DNA from: Moringa oleifera
Lineage: Eukaryota > Streptophyta > Magnoliopsida > Brassicales > Moringaceae
Reading direction: 5' to 3'
DNA length: 64,000 bases
Assembly: GCA_021397835.1 (NCBI GenBank)
Contig: JAJFZO010000049.1
Location: 67,001 to 131,000 of the forward strand
Shown here: piece by piece, positions 56,774 through 64,000 of the stretch
Layout: every line of letters starts with the position of its first letter
How positions within the stretch are numbered: the first letter of the stretch is position 1
Position numbers and translations under genes: made by a program
The notes under the pieces: generated by a model
What the model was told of the DNA's origin: nothing
Databases searched by the model: none
The model's input: only the letters and a program-made list of their open reading frames with translations

Positions 56774-59190
56774 GCTTAGTTGTCACAAATGTGAACTTGG
56801 TTGGAGATTCTGATGAAGAGGCCATTCACAGGAGATCTGTTTCATGACTCAATCTCCTTTGTTTTAATAAAGCAAGATTGAATTTTTCTTTTGTTGCTTA
56901 TAATTTCTGCAGAGTAACGAACATTGGAAAAGAGAGAGTAGGCTTTATGGATCTTCATTTAACAACTCTTGGATCTATTATGAGTTTTCATTGTTTGTGG
57001 TTGATTCCATTTGCCATTGTGCGCAAGTTTTATCATTCAAGTCACTTAGGATGCAATTGGATCTATTTTGTAGTACTAATGATAGTTTATGATCAAAAGC
57101 TGGCAACAGATGGAATCTGCTTTTCTTTCTACATTACCCAGCTGTGATATTGAATCTAGCTTAACAAGGAAACCAGAATTTTAGGTGATCTATTTATATC
57201 CATTGGGTGACATCTGAATGTGTATCTAACCCCAAATTGTTCATTCTATCATTGCAATCTTAACAACCAACACTCCTTGACTTATGGACGAAAAGGTTCG
57301 CTCCTAGCTCCACCAACCACAAAACATAAGAAAATATCATTGATTAGAAAAAGGATGGATGGTTGAAGGGATTTGGTGTCCCTACTGTTTTTGTGCGTGC
57401 TGAATTGGCTGATGGGCTGAAGCCATTCAAAAAGATACAGAAGAAGCCTAGGCTTACAGGAAAGCTTGTCCGAGGGTCCACTTGTAAGTGGAAAAGGGAT
57501 GACACATTTCTGTATTCATAAATCTGTGGTTGTTGAAGCCTCTGCTCTCAGCCCACCTATCCATATTATCTTCTATTCCCCAAAGTTCCTTAATTTGCTT
57601 AGGGCTGCAGTGAGCCTAAAAGAAAGTTGGTCCGCCTTTTGTTGCAGTAGCTTTCCATGGAATTGACAGTCAGGAATAGTGCGTTGGTTGAGGGACCCCC
57701 ACAACTATGATTTCTGGTAAATATTGCAGAGCAGAGACATTGGCGAGTTCAGCATATTCATAAAAATATGCAGATTCCGGCATATTCTCTCTAAGAAAGA
57801 TCTACTATGACAAATATTTCTATGCAAGTTCTGTCATATTCGTCACTACATTTAACCTCTTGCTTACAAGCCCAACTGCTACACTTTTCTGCAGTTTAAG
57901 GCAAGAATCGAGAATACCCACCCAGTGGGCATGAAGCCCAACTGGGTATCATAAGTGGCAGAGTATTAAATGAATCAACTCTAAGAGATGCCCAAAATTG
58001 TGATGTTGGAATTAGGACATGCACTAATTCAGATGGGTATAACAGAGAATGGCAAACAGGTCGACCACCTGAAATCCAAAGCCAACACCAACACTCCTGC
58101 TCTTCTGTCCAAAGAGATATATTGTTGTCCTAACTCATTTTGTTACATAATCACATTCCTGTGAGGAGAAAATTTGTTGGAGAATAAGGCAACAGAAGTT
58201 GAGTTCATTACAAGACAGTGACTTAGTAAGTTATACCACAAAAGCAACAGTCGGAAAGTGCACTGAGAAGCCTCTTTGCTAAGGAACTCATGGATTTTCC
58301 CTGGAACTTCATTGTTCTGTCAATTATACATTCGGTACTTGCCATCCCCATTCCATGCTTTCTGATTGAGTTAAAGCTCCATCTTATCAAGAAAAACAAC
58401 ACAGCGAGCAAATGTACCAGAAAAAACCCTCTCTCTCTCAAACTGAACCCACCAAGAACTTGCTCGGTTGCTTGTTGATGGATGGGTTCGTCATTCAGGG
58501 ACTACGATCTAAGTTCAGTGAACATCAAGACCACAGCCACAAAACCTGAACTGGCCGAACAAATTGCGGAACAGGAAAAGGAAGGCGTCTTACTTTTACC
58601 TAACGCCGCTGCTGCTTGCTCATAGAGTGAATCCCCACCTACCCAACTAAGCCACGTGCTCTAAACAAAGGAACATACTTCGAGAGTCCCCCACGTGTGC
58701 AAACCTCCCTGCACATATTGTCCTTTTTAGCCCTGATGAGTGATTTTATCAGCACATGTAAAATACAGAAAATTATCACCTCAAAACAAATAGAAGAAAT
58801 AAAAGAAAGCAGGGTGCAATTAACTTGGACAAACTATAAGAAAATTAATACATGATTAAGTAAATATATATTGATTAACGTCTATGAGCATGTACCATTA
58901 GAACCGTATAGAGGAAATGATCAACTCTTTAAAACCAGTGCGGACCAGGAAAGGCTGATGTGTCAGGAGCTTACTGGTCGCTCATTTCTCCTTGTAGTAA
59001 AGGTAGGTTGGTGAAGAGAGGGGTGGGACAATGACTTGCATTTCTAGCTCTCAACTTGCGCAACCCCCACCATCTTCCTCCACCAAACCCCTCAAATTTA
59101 GGTTTTTAGATTTCCCTTAATATTCAAAAGAAAATACGGGTAAAGGCACAGAATGCAGAGCGCAACAACTCCACAACAACCCCTCAACTA
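56774..59190. other. Intergenic region between transketolase and EPSP synthase
   Basis: After the transketolase poly(A) site (AATAAA 56866) there are 2.3 kb without a recognised gene. A minus-strand ORF of 72 codons (58441-58223) begins with a hydrophobic segment like a signal anchor but matches nothing I know. An imperfect hairpin with arms ATACCCA/TGGGTAT is at about 57914-57949. Two CACGTG G-box/ABRE-type sequences occur near 58651 and 58691 (GCCACGTGCT, CCCACGTGTG) and could serve the EPSP synthase promoter 700 bases downstream. Confidence 0.45.
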
Positions 59191-59194
59191 TTCA

Positions 59195-59203
59195 TATATA
59201 TAG
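59195..59203 (+). promoter_or_regulatory. TATA box of EPSP synthase
   Basis: TATATATAG lies 208 bases before the EPSP synthase ATG (59411). A long T run follows at about 59231-59251 and a GAGAGAGAG leader just before the start. Spacing would put transcription start near 59230 and a leader of about 180 bases. Confidence 0.5.
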
Positions 59204-59389
59204 AGCTCTTCGGGCCGATTTTAGAAATTCACCTTTTTTTTTTTTTTTTTCTGGTGGCCTTAGAGTTCGGTTGGTGAGATGCTGCACTGAGCTAATCCAA
59301 CAACAATAACAAACACGCATTTTACAAGAACCTCGCAGCAAAAGTTTTTTTTTCTTCAATTCTAGCATTAAACGCCCATTTGTGTGTGA

Positions 59390-63126
<3,737 letters not shown>

Positions 63127-64000
63127 AACCATGCCAGAATTCTGTTATATATAAAGAGAGAGCTTCAAGCCACTACAGTGGAAAGCGGCCATTGAAGATC
63201 TATATTGGCATGCAGCGCTTGTTATTTTTCTTAGTGTAATTTAATGATAGTGTTTATGATATCATCTAGACAAACCTAATTGGGCTTGTCCGAAGATTTG
63301 TACTGACATGTCTGTTCAAGTTCCTTTCCTTTTGTTCTTTTTCCTTGTGCTGGGGCTGCTTGGAATAAACTTTTTCTGAAACAAAATGATTAATACCCTT
63401 TGAATCTATTAGGCAGTTGCAGAGATAAAAGAAAATGAAGAATCTATGGAGGCTAAGGGCAAACCTGGCAGGAATTTTGAGTATCTTGTAAGTGAAATTC
63501 TTACTGTAGTTCGATGGAGTTACAAATTTTCAGCTACATTCATGCAGTACTCCATTTTCCGTTCTTATGAATCATCTGTCAAGGTCCAGCTTACGTTAAT
63601 TAACAAGGCATGGCACATGATGCCAAGCCAAGTTTTAATGATCCTCTGCCTTTTTTAATCAGGTCATCACATGGGTTGCTTTTTCTTGGTGCCCAAAAGA
63701 ATATCCAAGAGTCAGAATTTCACATAAAAGAAAGTTAACAGTGAAAAATACTGATTACAGGCTCTTGAAATGGGATGATGATGAGTGGTATATTGTAGAG
63801 ATGACGGGTCATAAGATCGGTAGAATAATTTTCTTGAAGATCACTCTTCTTCACAACCTTGATGTACCCATATGATGAGTAGTCTAAGCCCTAACATGAC
63901 CTAAATTGCAATCTAAGGCATGGTACCTCCTGGGAAGGCACTTTTGCCTACTTTCCAGGATTGTTTTGCCCCTTAACACTCTTATTCACAATAAATAACA
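63127..64000. other. EPSP synthase 3' UTR and downstream spacer
   Basis: A poly(A) signal AATAAA lies at 63364-63369. The remaining sequence to the window end has one 70-codon ORF (63446-63658, not ATG-supported by similarity) and no recognisable exon. The next gene is presumably beyond the window. Confidence 0.5.

Overview
This is nuclear DNA of a flowering plant, most likely a core eudicot (species not determinable from the sequence alone). The evidence is AT-rich introns with GT-AG borders, eukaryotic tRNA structure, transit peptides for chloroplast and mitochondrion, and protein sequences that match Arabidopsis-type families over their full length. I rebuilt twelve protein-coding genes by exon joining; every joined frame closes without a stop and gives a length normal for the family. 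One tRNA gene is also present. Exon borders were read by eye from splice sites and protein similarity, so individual borders may be off, but the phases agree throughout.

Layout, left to right: an AT-rich block (1-520) and promoter; methionine aminopeptidase 1A (+, 16 exons); a plastid-type SagB-like tandem nitroreductase (+), convergent with a Ycf20-like thylakoid protein (-); an AT-rich gap; a DUF641/GIL1-family coiled-coil protein (+) with a 1.2 kb 5' UTR intron; a secreted pectin methylesterase/invertase inhibitor (+); tRNA-Glu(CTC) (+); tubulin-folding cofactor D (+, 17 exons); arginase (+); an NPF7-clade transporter (+, 5 exons with a tiny first exon); the mitochondrial TsaD/Qri7-type tRNA threonylcarbamoyltransferase GCP1 (+); RAD51C (+); plastid transketolase (+); and plastid EPSP synthase (+). 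Only the Ycf20-like gene is on the minus strand.

How the genes relate: there is no operon, but the order MAP1A, DUF641, GCP1, RAD51C, transketolase, EPSP synthase is the order of the Arabidopsis At2g45240-At2g45300 block. Cofactor D next to transketolase is known from the duplicated At3g607xx block. The window therefore looks like the unfractionated ancestor of two Arabidopsis segments, with arginase, NPF7, the SagB-like gene, Ycf20-like, PMEI and the tRNA as additional members. Transketolase supplies erythrose-4-phosphate to the shikimate pathway, in which the adjacent EPSP synthase acts, so the last two genes are metabolic neighbours as well as physical ones.

I found no transposon with coding capacity, CRISPR array, viral insert or clearly new system. 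The points most worth a second look are the poorly characterised SagB-like plant flavoprotein with its competing splice acceptor, a mutated copy of the last ten arginase codons in the arginase 3' UTR, a GC-AG intron in RAD51C, an acceptor-stem mismatch in the tRNA, and two small unexplained ORFs.
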